The notes below the pieces were generated by a model, which worked only from the letters and a program-made list of their open reading frames with translations, was not told the DNA's origin and did no database searches. From Pelagibius sp. (lineage in GTDB: Bacteria > Pseudomonadota > Alphaproteobacteria > Kiloniellales > Kiloniellaceae), in contig NZ_JANQKD010000053.1 in the NCBI RefSeq assembly GCF_028281305.1, positions 1 to 64,000 of the forward strand: a stretch of 64,000 bases of DNA, in the 5' to 3' direction. Below, in pieces: positions 51,357 to 60,170 of the stretch. Every line of letters begins with the position of its first letter. Positions within the stretch are counted from its first letter, which is position 1. The translations under genes and the position numbers were made by a program.

Positions 51357-51986
51357 CTACCGTCTTGCCAGGGCGAGGCCGACGCCGGTGCCGATCAGCA
51401 GCGTGCCGGTGATGCCGTGGCGGATGCGGTTGGCCCGGGCGGAGACGAAGAAACGCCTCACGCGGCTGGCCAGGACGGCATAGAGCCCGTCCAGCGTGGT
51501 GGCGATGATCACGAAGGCGATGGACATGGCCAGCAATTGCGGGCCCGCCGCCAGCGCCGGGTCGATGAACTGCGGGAAGAAGGCGGCGTAGAACAGGATG
51601 GTCTTCGGGTTGGTGATGGCCACCAGCACGCCCTGGCCGAAGACGCCCTTGTGAGACTTCATCGGCGCCACTTCGCCCTGCGCGCCGGCGGTGAACACGG
51701 CCCGCCACTGCTTGATGCCGAGATAGAGCAGGTAGGCGACGCCGATCCAGCGCAGCACCTCGAAGAGGCCGGCGGCGACGGCCAGCAGGGTGGTCAGGCC
51801 CAGCGCCCCGGCCGCCACCAGGATGGCATTGCCGCTGCTCGCCCCCGCCACCGTCGCCAGCCCGGTGCGCTGCCCGTAGGCCAGCGAGTTGGCGATCACC
51901 AGGGTGACGATCGGCCCCGGCATCAGGATCAGCACGGCGGTGGCGAAGAGATAGGCGGCGAAAAGCTCCGGATTGACGGCAAGCAT
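51357..51986 (-). CDS. LysE-family amino-acid/metabolite exporter
   Basis: 209 residues with about six hydrophobic segments. The diagnostic start is LFATAVLILMPGPIVTLVIA, then ATVAGASSGNAILVAAGALG, LRWIGVAYLLYLGIKQWRA and FGQGVLVAITNPKTILFYAA. It exports a basic or neutral amino acid, or homoserine-lactone-type metabolite; specificity is unknown. A single-gene unit. Confidence 0.93.
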   Translation of the reverse strand: MLAVNPELFAAYLFATAVLILMPGPIVTLVIANSLAYGQRTGLATVAGASSGNAILVAAGALGLTTLLAVAAGLFEVLRWIGVAYLLYLGIKQWRAVFTAGAQGEVAPMKSHKGVFGQGVLVAITNPKTILFYAAFFPQFIDPALAAGPQLLAMSIAFVIIATTLDGLYAVLASRVRRFFVSARANRIRHGITGTLLIGTGVGLALARR

Positions 51987-52082
51987 GGGTCTTGTTTCCT
52001 GCGTTTGGCGCGGCTGTCGGCATCAGCAAAGACAGGAAACGGAAGACAGGTCCAGCGTTATGTCGGAAAGCGGGCGTGGGGG

Positions 52083-52215
52083 CTTTGGTTCGGAACTTCG
52101 GAGCGGGCTGCCCCATCGCACTCCCCCACACCCAGCTTCGGCTGAACTCATCCTTTGGGTTCGCCAAGCCTGCGCAACCCTCTCCCCTTGCGGGAGAGGG
52201 AGGGGAAAGACGCCG
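52083..52215. repeat. intergenic repeat, short copy (CTTTGGTTC family)
   Basis: Shares CTTTGGTTC, CACCCAGCTTCGGCT and CGCCAAGCCTGCGCAACCCT with the copy at 54077-54260. It ends in a C/G-rich inverted pair (CTCTCCCCTTGCGGGAGAG). It occupies most of the gap between the LysE and VOC genes. Confidence 0.75.
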
Positions 52216-52331
52216 GCGCGAAGGAAGCGGTGGTCTGCCTTCAGGCCGAGAGCGGCCTTTGCTTTTCCCGGCAAGGTTGGATCATATAGGTCTCCCGCCA
52301 GATGGACCGCCCGCCCCATCGACAGGCCCGC

Positions 52332-53006
52332 ATGTCATCCATCCGGACGCCACAGGAGTTCGTCCCCGTGCTGACGCTTGACCACCTCACCGTGATCGCC
52401 CCGACCCTGGCCGAGGGCGTCGCGCACGTGCGCGATTGCCTCGGCCTCGAGGTGCCCTTCGGCACGCGCCACGATTACATGGGCACGCACAATCACCGGC
52501 TTCAGCTCGGCGGCACCGTCTATCTGGAGATCGTCGCCCGCGACCCGGAGGGCATCGACCCCGGCCGCGCGCGCTGGTTCGGCCTCGACAACGGGGAGCA
52601 GGTGCGGGCGGACTGGGCCGAGGGCCGGCGCCTGCGCGGCTGGGTCGCCGCGACGGAGGACATCGGGTCCCTTGTCTGCGCCCAGGGCACGGTTTTCGGC
52701 GAGCGGGTTTCCCTGCCGCCCGCCGCGCCGTCCTTCGACTTCGCTATTCCGGCGGATGGTTCGCTCCCTCTTGGCGGCGCCGCCCCCTCGCTTATCGACC
52801 ACTGCGGCGAACGCACTGTGATGGCCAGGATTCCCGACCTCGGCGCGCGCCTCCTCTCGCTCACCCTCGAACACCCGGACCCCGCCGCCGTCGAGACGCT
52901 CTACCACGCCCTCGCCATCGACCGCCCGCCCGCCGTCGTCCAGGGCCCCCGGCTCCGCTACCGCGCCCGGATCGAAACCCCGGACGGCGTGAAGGAGCTG
53001 ACCTGA
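52332..53006 (+). CDS. glyoxalase-like (VOC) domain protein
   Basis: 224 residues. It starts LTLDHLTVIAPTLAEGVAHV with DCLGLEVPFGTRHDYMGTHN, and LGGTVYLEIVARDPEGIDPG matches the larger Glyoxalase_3-type VOC proteins, which have two modules. Substrate is unknown. ATG 52332 was chosen; GTG 52368 would shorten it by 12 residues. A single-gene unit whose frame ends cleanly with TGA. Confidence 0.85.
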   Translation: MSSIRTPQEFVPVLTLDHLTVIAPTLAEGVAHVRDCLGLEVPFGTRHDYMGTHNHRLQLGGTVYLEIVARDPEGIDPGRARWFGLDNGEQVRADWAEGRRLRGWVAATEDIGSLVCAQGTVFGERVSLPPAAPSFDFAIPADGSLPLGGAAPSLIDHCGERTVMARIPDLGARLLSLTLEHPDPAAVETLYHALAIDRPPAVVQGPRLRYRARIETPDGVKELT

Positions 53007-53344
53007 AGCCACGGCGCACCAGCGCCACGACATCCGCACCGGCGCCCTGCTGCTCGCCCTGCCGCTCGCCCTGCCGCTGCTGGCGGCCCACACCTGGAAA
53101 GCCGATCCCGCCGCGCCGAGCCACCACCGCAGCGGCGGCCCCTGGCGCAACGGCCGGCGGAGGGAGCCGGATCTGGTCAACAGGTGGCGCGGGGCGGCGG
53201 CTTTCCGTTGCGGCCGGACGGGCCTGAGTCCCCGCACCCCTTGCGCGAGGGGGCGGGGGTCCCGACGTGGGAGGGGAGACGGCGCCGGCGCGCCGCGACC
53301 CCACGATGGCGCCCGTCACGACGCCGCCGCAACCGGAGAACCCC
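53007..53344. other. GC-rich spacer, possible remnant of a short hydrophobic reading frame
   Basis: 338 bp. Directly after the VOC stop, a plus-strand frame without a good start reads a hydrophobic run (TGALLLALPLALPLLAAHTW) that could be a decayed signal peptide or small membrane protein. The rest is low-complexity GC-rich DNA. No complete gene is supported. Confidence 0.35.
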
Positions 53345-53962
53345 ATGCTGGTCACCCCCAAGCCGCTGTCGGCCTATCCCTGGTTCATCCGCCTGTTCTT
53401 CTGGAAGCAGAAGCGCAGCTACGGCAAGGTGCTGGAACCGGGGCTGCTCTGGGGCCGCTCGCCCTGGGTCTTCGCGGCGCTGGCGCTGCTCTACGGGGCG
53501 CTGAACCGCCGCGGCTCGCCGCTGGATCCGGCCCTGCGCTCCCTCGTCACCGTGCGCATCTCGCAGATCAACCACTGCGCCTTCTGCGTCGATGTGAACG
53601 CGGCGACCCTGGAAAAGAGCGGCGTGGCGGCGGAGAAGATCCAGGCCCTGCACCGCTGGCGCGGCAGTGACGGCTTTACGGCGGCGGAGCGGGCGGCGCT
53701 CGACTACGCCGAGGCGGTGACCCGCACGGGGGAGGCCGTCACGCCGGCGATGGCCGCCGCGCTGACCGAGCAGTTCGACGAGGACCAGCGCGCCGAGCTG
53801 ACCGGCCTCATCGCCTTCCAGAACATGTCCAGCAAGTTCAACGCCGCCCTGGAGGTCCCGCCCCAGGGCTTCTGCCGCCTGCCCGAGGTGACGGTCGACG
53901 GGGTCGATGGCGGTGTGGGGGCGGTGGGGGCGGAAGGCGAGAGCGAAAGGAAGAACGCCTGA
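53345..53962 (+). CDS. carboxymuconolactone decarboxylase / AhpD-like protein
   Basis: 205 residues with a CMD domain. The redox centre NHCAFCVDVNAATLEKSG (CxxC at about 78-81) is followed by FTAAERAALDYAEAVTRTGE and ELTGLIAFQNMSSKFNAALE. Such proteins act as alkylhydroperoxidase-like peroxide or thiol enzymes. The C-terminal ~25 residues are a Gly/Val-rich tail. The ATG follows an open but unconserved frame. Confidence 0.88.
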   Translation: MLVTPKPLSAYPWFIRLFFWKQKRSYGKVLEPGLLWGRSPWVFAALALLYGALNRRGSPLDPALRSLVTVRISQINHCAFCVDVNAATLEKSGVAAEKIQALHRWRGSDGFTAAERAALDYAEAVTRTGEAVTPAMAAALTEQFDEDQRAELTGLIAFQNMSSKFNAALEVPPQGFCRLPEVTVDGVDGGVGAVGAEGESERKNA

Positions 53963-53979
53963 GCGGCAGGTCCCCTCAC

Positions 53980-54284
53980 CCCGGCCCTCTCCCCAGCGGG
54001 GAGAGGGGGAAACAGAGTAGTCCCCTCGCCCCAGCGGGGAGAGGGAGGGGCCCGCGTAAGCGGGAGGGTGAGGGGGGCTTTGGTTCAGTACGAGGGACTG
54101 CGCACGGCCTCCGCCATCGCAGTCCCCCTCACCCAGCTTCGGCTAGGCTCGCTGCGCTCGCCAAGCCTGCGCAACCCTCTCCCACCAGGAGAGAGGGGTT
54201 TATATGCAGGGGCGAGGCGCTTTTTGGTTCCCTCTCCCCTCGTGGGAGAGGGAGGGGCCCACGTAGTGGGAGGGTGAGGGGGAT
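53980..54284. repeat. intergenic repeat cluster with several hairpins
   Basis: About 300 bp holding repeated CCTCTCCCCAGCGGGGAGAG hairpins (twice near 53990-54055) and a long copy of the CTTTGGTTC family (54077-54190). A further CTCCCCTCGTGGGAGAGGGA hairpin sits near 54233. No gene is supported here. The stretch is typical of dispersed palindromic repeats in large alphaproteobacterial genomes. Confidence 0.8.
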
Positions 54285-54395
54285 GCCCCACACACGCCCC
54301 GCCCGATGTCATTTCCGGGGCCCGGTTGACGCCCCAGGCGCGATGTTCCACGCTCCGCGCCAGCCTCCTCCACAGTGACGCTTGCGGCGGCGCCC

Positions 54396-54956
54396 ATGGC
54401 CCACATCGTTCTCTTCCATTCCATCCTCGGGCTGCGGCCCGCCGAGCGGGAGATCGCCGCCGTGCTGGAGCAGGACGGGCACCGTGTCGTGCTACCCGAT
54501 CTCTACGACGGCCAGGCCGTCGACGACTACGACGCGGGCTTCCGGCTGAAGGACGCGGTGGGCGATGCCGCCATCGCGGCGCGCGCCCGCGCCGCCGTCG
54601 ACGCGGCGCCGGAGGACGCGGTGCTCTCCGGCGTCTCCTACGGCGCCTTTCTGGTCGGCAGTTTCTGGGGCAGCCGCCCGCGCATGCCTGCGGCGCTGCT
54701 CTTCGCCGGCGTCGCGCCCTGGATGACGCCGCAGCGCCCGGGCCTGCCGGTCGCCGTCCACATCGCCCGGCCCGATCCCTTCGACGACGAAGACTTCTTC
54801 GAGGACTGGCAGGACGGCGCGGGCGCCGTGCAACTGGAAGTGCACCGCTACGACGGCGTCGGCCACTACTTCCTCGACCGCAGCCTGCCCGACTACGACG
54901 CCGAAGCCGCCGCCCTCTGCCTGGAGCGCAGCCGCGCCTTTCTGGGCGGCCTGTAG
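54396..54956 (+). CDS. dienelactone hydrolase-family protein
   Basis: A 186-residue alpha/beta hydrolase. It opens MAHIVLFHSILGLRPAEREI. The nucleophile elbow is SGVSYGAFLVGS (Ser rather than the Cys of classical dienelactone hydrolases), with Asp in HIARPDPFDDEDFF and His in DGVGHYFLDRS. The substrate is unknown. ATG 54396 is preferred over GTG 54375 because it begins the first strand; neither has a clear RBS. Confidence 0.87.
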   Translation: MAHIVLFHSILGLRPAEREIAAVLEQDGHRVVLPDLYDGQAVDDYDAGFRLKDAVGDAAIAARARAAVDAAPEDAVLSGVSYGAFLVGSFWGSRPRMPAALLFAGVAPWMTPQRPGLPVAVHIARPDPFDDEDFFEDWQDGAGAVQLEVHRYDGVGHYFLDRSLPDYDAEAAALCLERSRAFLGGL

Positions 54957-55165
54957 ACCCCATTGCGGGGTAGCCGCTGTCGGCCCCGGCACTTGCTGGT
55001 TGTAGTGCTGGGCCTGCGCGGCTAAGCATGTTCATGTTGGCGATTGCGGGACCGTGCCCGCTCAAGGTTCTGCGCCGATTTGCCTGCATAGAGCGATCCC
55101 GGGCCGGCGTGCCGCGTTGAATTCGTCGGGCGGCAGCGCGGCGGAATGCGACTTGGGTAGGATGC

Positions 55166-56098
55166 ATGAGCGTTCGGTCAGCATCGGGTTCCGCGTCGGT
55201 TCAGGTCGCGGTCATCGCGATCCTCATCACCGTCGCGACGCTTTCGCTCAGCGATGCGCTGGCCAAGCTGCTGAGCGCGAACTTTCCGCTCTGGCAGATC
55301 TTTGCGCTTCGCTCGCTGCTGACGGTTCCCATGATCCTGTTGATCCTGGCGGCCTGGTACCGGAGCGTTTCCTGGCGGCCGCGAAGCTTTCTCTGGGTGT
55401 CGCTCAGAAGCGTCTTGATGGTGGCCCAAGCGGTCGTCTACTACATCGCCCTTCCGAAGGTCGAGCTGTCCGCCGTCGCAGCGACAAACTACACGATGCC
55501 TCTGTTTGTCTGCATTTTCGCTGCGATCCTGCTCGGCGACCGAGTATCGCCCGTGGTCTGGGCGGCGGTGGGGCTCGGGTTTTTCGGCGTTCTGCTGATC
55601 GTTCAGCCGGCGACGGAATCGTTCAACAGCTTCGCCCTCCTGCCGCTGGCGGCTGCAATGCTCGCCGCGCTTGCGAACCTCCTGACCAAAGCCAAGTGCC
55701 AGGGCGAACATCCGCTCGTTATCAGCCTGAACCTGAACATGGCGCTCTTGGCGACCGGCTTGGCGGCAACCCTGGTCGGCCTGCTGTGGGTTCAGGACTC
55801 CCAGACCTCGCAGATGGTGGCCTACCTCCTGGGAGGCTGGTCGCCCATGGGGCGGAGCGAGTGGATCGTCATCGTCATCATGGCCGTGAGTTTCGTCGTC
55901 GGCAGCGTGGGAGCGGCGCTGGCCTATCAGGTCGGCCCTCCGACAACGATCGCGACGCTGGACTTTGCCTACATCGCCTTTGCTCTCATGTGGGGCATGC
56001 TCTTTTTCGGCGAATTCCCCAACGCTGCAGCCTTTCTCGGCATTTTCTCGATCATCGCCGCCGGTATTTTCGTCGTCAGGTCCCGGCGGCTCCGGTAA
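55166..56098 (+). CDS. EamA/DMT-family transporter
   Basis: 310 residues with ten hydrophobic helices in two EamA repeats. It begins VAVIAILITVATLSLSDALA. RSLLTVPMILLILAAWYRSV, LSAVAATNYTMPLFVCIFAA and GPPTTIATLDFAYIAFALMW follow. It probably exports a metabolite. Codon usage is slightly less GC-rich than the neighbours, which may hint at later arrival. A 200-bp spacer precedes it, and it converges on the HEAT-like gene. Confidence 0.9.
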   Translation: MSVRSASGSASVQVAVIAILITVATLSLSDALAKLLSANFPLWQIFALRSLLTVPMILLILAAWYRSVSWRPRSFLWVSLRSVLMVAQAVVYYIALPKVELSAVAATNYTMPLFVCIFAAILLGDRVSPVVWAAVGLGFFGVLLIVQPATESFNSFALLPLAAAMLAALANLLTKAKCQGEHPLVISLNLNMALLATGLAATLVGLLWVQDSQTSQMVAYLLGGWSPMGRSEWIVIVIMAVSFVVGSVGAALAYQVGPPTTIATLDFAYIAFALMWGMLFFGEFPNAAAFLGIFSIIAAGIFVVRSRRLR

Positions 56099-56140
56099 CC
56101 AGGCGCGGTGATCGGCATAGTGGCTGCGGCAGGCTTGGGC

Positions 56141-56680
56141 CTAGCCGTCGCCCGCCCTGGCCCAGCCATGCGCCTTCGCGATCCCGCGCAGGCGGGCGCG
56201 GACCGAGGCGGCCGCGTCGTTCGCGCCGTGCGCCAGCAAAACTTGCACCGCCGCCCGTTGGGCCGGATGCTGCGCGGCCAGGGCCGCCAGGGCGTTGTAG
56301 GTCCAGGCGCGGACGAGCTTGTTGGCATCGCCGCGGTAGGCGGGACCGCGCAGCAGCGCGGACAGCACAGGCGCTTCGTCCTTCGGAACCGCGAGGCCCG
56401 GAAAGATCTGCAGCAGGTGCAGCTTCGCCTCCCAGGGAGTGACCTGATGCAGGAGGGCGAGCAGCGCCGCCGTCTGGCGCGCCGAGAACGCCAGACCGTC
56501 TTCGCTGTAGTGTTTCAGCAGCCAGGTCGCCGCGCTCTGCTGCCTTTCATCGGGCACGGTGGCCCGCGCGGTCAGGGCGCGGATGACCGCCGCCGTTGGC
56601 GCCTGGCGCACGGCAAAAGCTTCCAGCGGCGCGGTGTGCTTGCCGTCGAAGGCGGTCAGCACGATATCAAGACCCTTCAT
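56141..56680 (-). CDS. HEAT-repeat-like protein, function unknown
   Basis: 179 residues, all helical: repeated two-helix units such as VPDERQQSAATWLLKHYSED, ALLALLHQVTPWEAKLHLLQ and ANKLVRAWTYNALAALAAQH resemble HEAT/ARM repeats. It lacks a signal or catalytic motif. ATG 56680 lies just inside the MFS gene's 3' end (14-bp overlap), so the two are translated as a unit. Role unknown, perhaps protein-protein scaffolding. Confidence 0.7.
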   Translation of the reverse strand: MKGLDIVLTAFDGKHTAPLEAFAVRQAPTAAVIRALTARATVPDERQQSAATWLLKHYSEDGLAFSARQTAALLALLHQVTPWEAKLHLLQIFPGLAVPKDEAPVLSALLRGPAYRGDANKLVRAWTYNALAALAAQHPAQRAAVQVLLAHGANDAAASVRARLRGIAKAHGWARAGDG

Positions 56681-58142
56681 GCTCTGCCTCCGATCCACTC
56701 TGTTCCGGCGGCGTCTCCGCCCGCACGAAGCGCGCCGCGGCCAGCAGGCCCAGGGCCGCCAGCGGCAGGCAGGCGAGGAAGATCGCCGCGGCGGCGAAGG
56801 CTAGAGCGTCGCCCGGGGTCTGCGGCCCGTTCTCTCCGGCGATGCCCGCGGCGTTGGCGACGATGCCGGCAAAGGCGGCGCCCAGCGCGTAGCCCAGGCG
56901 CTGCACCGTGGGAATCGCGGCGGCGGCGCGCTCCACCTCGCCCGGCGGTGCCAGGGCCGTTGCCCGCCGCAGAATGAAGGTCCAGGCCATGCCGAAGCCG
57001 GCGCCCTGCAGCATGGCGAAGGCGGCGATCAGCCACAGCGGGCCCTGGGAAACGCTGTAGGCGAGGCCGGCGATGCTGAGGCCGACGAGCGCCATGCCGG
57101 TGACGATCAGCACTGGGTCGCGGCGCTCCGGCGCGCCCGACAGCAGCGCCGCCACGGCGGCCCAGGCAACCGCCTCCAGCGCCAGGATGTAGCCGGCCAC
57201 CAGGATGGGCGCGCCGTGCAGCCGCGTCATGATCAGCGGCCCGTAGATGCTGAGGGCGATGGTCGCCGCGGTGAAGCAGAGGATCATGGTGAGCGCCGCG
57301 CCCAGCGGGGTACCGAGCCCGATGGGCCGCTGCGGCAGCAGGCGGTCCCCGCCGCGCGCCGCCTCCAGCCGCAGGAAGACGATGAAGCAGACGACGCCCA
57401 GAGCCACGAAGGCGGGCGTGCGCAGCGCGGTGATCTCGATCCCCGCGTAGGCGATGGAGACCACGCCGGCGGAGAGCCACAGCAGGCGGAACACCGGGAA
57501 GCGCGTTTCGGCCTTCTGCTCGGCCTTGCGGATGTCTGCCGGGCGCGCGCTGCTTTCCCCGCGCGCCGCGATCCAGGCTGCCAGCAGCACGGCCTGCACG
57601 GCGAAGAACCAGAAGCCCAGGCGCCAGGTTGCGAACTCCACGAAGAGGCCGCCGATCAGCGGGCCGAGAAAGGCCGAGACCGCCCAGATCGTGGAAACGG
57701 CGCCCATCACCCGCGCCACCAGCCGGCGCGGGAACAGGAGCCCGACGGAAACGAAAGACAGCGCCATCAGGCCGCCGCCGCCGAGGCCCTGCAGCAGCCG
57801 CCCGGCCAGCAGCAGCCACATCTCCGGCGCCAGCGCCGACAGCGCACAGCCGGCGGCGAAGAGGCAGGCGGCGGCGGTCATCGGGCGACGGGTGCCGAGG
57901 CGCAGCGCGAGCAGACCGCTGGCCGCGCCGGCGACGATGGAGCCGATCTCGTAGAGCGCCACCGTCCAGGCGATCAGGCGGATGCCCCCGATCTCCGCGA
58001 TGATCGCCGGCATCATGGTGGAGACCAGCAACGCATCGGCGGCATGCAGCCAGACGCCGAGGCAGACCAGCGCCAGCGAGGGGCCGTAGACCCGCGTGAA
58101 AACGTCCCGCCAGGGAACGGCGCTGTGTTCGGCATCGACCAT
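56667..58142 (-). CDS. major facilitator superfamily transporter
   Basis: 491 residues with 12-14 hydrophobic helices. The MFS loop motif occurs as GLLALRLGTRRPMTAAACLF and the antiporter-like segment as LLQGLGGGGLMALSFVSVGL, consistent with a drug:proton antiporter (DHA2-like) group. ATG 58142 is chosen; upstream codons are not conserved in type. It is co-transcribed with the HEAT-like gene and diverges from the unknown membrane protein at 58384. Confidence 0.9.
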   Translation of the reverse strand: MVDAEHSAVPWRDVFTRVYGPSLALVCLGVWLHAADALLVSTMMPAIIAEIGGIRLIAWTVALYEIGSIVAGAASGLLALRLGTRRPMTAAACLFAAGCALSALAPEMWLLLAGRLLQGLGGGGLMALSFVSVGLLFPRRLVARVMGAVSTIWAVSAFLGPLIGGLFVEFATWRLGFWFFAVQAVLLAAWIAARGESSARPADIRKAEQKAETRFPVFRLLWLSAGVVSIAYAGIEITALRTPAFVALGVVCFIVFLRLEAARGGDRLLPQRPIGLGTPLGAALTMILCFTAATIALSIYGPLIMTRLHGAPILVAGYILALEAVAWAAVAALLSGAPERRDPVLIVTGMALVGLSIAGLAYSVSQGPLWLIAAFAMLQGAGFGMAWTFILRRATALAPPGEVERAAAAIPTVQRLGYALGAAFAGIVANAAGIAGENGPQTPGDALAFAAAAIFLACLPLAALGLLAAARFVRAETPPEQSGSEAEHEGS

Positions 58143-58383
58143 GAAGGCCCCATGAAGGCGGCGGAGGGCGGCAGCCGTCAAGATCTCGCCGCCACGCTCC
58201 TGACAGCTGGTGACGCGCGTGCTGGGAACGCCCCCGCCGCGCGAAGCCGCCCCACCCCTCCACCCCTTCCGGGGTACTGCGGCTGCGGGGCTAAACAATT
58301 CATCCGGGCGCGGCTAGGATGCATCCCTGGGGGCGAGTCGCGGCGCCGAATCGGGGGGCAGGCGGCGGAAAGGGTGGGGGACG

Positions 58384-59310
58384 ATGACAGCCGGCTTGCT
58401 GGCCTTTCTCACGGTCTTGGTCATTCTCGGGAAGTTCCTCGACTTTCTCTTCGGCGAGAAGGGCGACGCGGAGGTGCGCCGCCGCCTGGAGGAGATCGCC
58501 GACGACATGCCGCAGGTCGCATCAGCCCACGGCGATTATCCGCGGCGTGCGGCGGCGGCCGTGGAGGTCTTCCTCGACCGCTACTTCGGGGACCTGCTGT
58601 CGCGCCGCGCCGTGCTGCACTGCCTGTACTTCAGCGGCACGGTGACCTGCCTCATCACCCTGCTGGTCATCCTGACCGACGAGGCCCTGCCCGGCTTTCT
58701 CGAGCAGCCCGGCGAGCGGGAACCGCAGGGACTGACCATCGCCTTCGTGTTGGTGCTGACGGCCAACTTCCTGGTCGACTTCTGCTCGCTCACCGCGACC
58801 CGCGTGCTGCTGCGCCGCACCCTGCGCGCGGCGGCTCACTGGATCTGGTACCTGGTCGGCCTGCAGTTGCTGCTGTCCTATCTCTTCGTCGTGATGGCGA
58901 TGAACCTCACCTTCTCGGGCATCATCTTCGCCCAGGGCATCGCCGAGGGATACTTCGCCAACACCCTGGGCCGGGGCGACATCGCGGGCTTCCTGGGCGA
59001 GTCCCTGGCCGCCTGGGCGATCCTCTTCGACAGCTACACCCTGGAGAGCTACTTCAAGCCGGTGCAGACGGGCGAGATGCTGGCCATCGGCTCCACCAAC
59101 CTGCTGGTGTTTTCCCTGACCGCGGCGCTGCCGTCGATCCTCTATGCCGTCACCATGGCCGTGGCGGCCCTGCTGGAAACCCTGGACTTTGCGATCGGCG
59201 GCTTCCTGCGCCGTCTTCTCGACCGGCTGGCCGAGCACGAACGGCCGGTGTTCCTGAACCTTGCGCTCGGCACGGCGGTGGTGATTCCCGCCGTCAAGGC
59301 GCTGGCCTGA
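58384..59310 (+). CDS. multi-pass membrane protein of unknown function
   Basis: 308 residues. A short N-terminal hydrophobic helix (GLLAFLTVLVILGKFLDFLF) is followed by a charged cytosolic segment, then about four to five further transmembrane helices (CLYFSGTVTCLITLLVILTD; LVGLQLLLSYLFVVMAMNLT; LLVFSLTAALPSILYAVTMA). I do not recognise the family; no transporter or heme-ligand pattern stands out. The gene ends 10 bp before a cytochrome c gene, so the two probably work together. Confidence 0.7.
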   Translation: MTAGLLAFLTVLVILGKFLDFLFGEKGDAEVRRRLEEIADDMPQVASAHGDYPRRAAAAVEVFLDRYFGDLLSRRAVLHCLYFSGTVTCLITLLVILTDEALPGFLEQPGEREPQGLTIAFVLVLTANFLVDFCSLTATRVLLRRTLRAAAHWIWYLVGLQLLLSYLFVVMAMNLTFSGIIFAQGIAEGYFANTLGRGDIAGFLGESLAAWAILFDSYTLESYFKPVQTGEMLAIGSTNLLVFSLTAALPSILYAVTMAVAALLETLDFAIGGFLRRLLDRLAEHERPVFLNLALGTAVVIPAVKALA

Positions 59311-59320
59311 GGGGCCCGGC

Positions 59321-60028
59321 ATGCGTGCGCCCTTCCTCGTTCTGGTCGGCGTCATCGGCATCTATGCCCTGTCCCGCGACCTGCCCAACCTGGATGACGT
59401 TCTGGCGCTGTACCGCGCCCCGGCGGCAGAGGACAGCGTCTCCGGTGCCGAGGTGTTCCGCAAATGCGCGATCTGTCACTCCCTGGTGCCGGACGACCAC
59501 CGCATCGGCCCATCGCTGCATTGCGTCGTCGGGCGCAAGATCGCCGCGGTGAAGGGCTACCGCTACTCGACGGCCATGCGCGCGGCGCAGATCGACTCCG
59601 CCTTCGGCAGCTACGAGCCGGAGACCTGGACGCGGGAAACCCTCACCGCCTACGTGATGGATCCGGTGCTGACCTTCGGCAACACCCGCATGCCGTTTCC
59701 CGGGTTTCTGGCAACCGAAGCGGACGAGGATCTGCTCGACGTGACCGCGGCGCTGATCGATCATCTGGAGCAGAGCTGCGATGCGGCGCCCCATGCGCTG
59801 ATCGCGCTGGAGCGCTCGGCATCCGGCGCGGGCGAGGGGCTGGGCTGCATGACCATCGCCAGGCGACCCTCGCATGCGGCCTGCCAGGAACTGGCGGAGA
59901 GCCTGCGCGCCGGCGACAGCGGAGAGGCCTCGAGCCTGCCGACCCTGGCCTGCGTGCCGCCCGGTCGCCTGGCCTGCGGCGGAGACGGCGCTGCTGGCGA
60001 TGCGGCCCTTGCCACCACCGACCGCTAG
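59321..60028 (+). CDS. c-type cytochrome, single heme
   Basis: 235 residues. An N-terminal signal or anchor (FLVLVGVIGIYALSR) is followed by a class I cytochrome c domain (heme motif CAICH at about 47-51, distal Met in TRMPFPG at about 125). It resembles cytochrome c550/552-type domains (VPDDHRIGPSLHCVVGRKIA). The C-terminal 80 residues, with further cysteines (LGCMTIA, AACQELAES, LACVPPG), are not typical of small cytochromes and may form a separate domain. It follows the unknown membrane protein. Confidence 0.85.
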   Translation: MRAPFLVLVGVIGIYALSRDLPNLDDVLALYRAPAAEDSVSGAEVFRKCAICHSLVPDDHRIGPSLHCVVGRKIAAVKGYRYSTAMRAAQIDSAFGSYEPETWTRETLTAYVMDPVLTFGNTRMPFPGFLATEADEDLLDVTAALIDHLEQSCDAAPHALIALERSASGAGEGLGCMTIARRPSHAACQELAESLRAGDSGEASSLPTLACVPPGRLACGGDGAAGDAALATTDR

Positions 60029-60170
60029 CTCCTGCCGGTATTGCCGTGCCCAGGCTGCCTGCAGTGCGCCGCGGGCCTTGCTTCGAGCCGTCGACACGGA
60101 CTTGCCCGTCGCGGCGGCGCGATGCTAAGGCGCTGGGGCCGCGCTGCGTTCCGACAGGAGAGTTCGCTTT

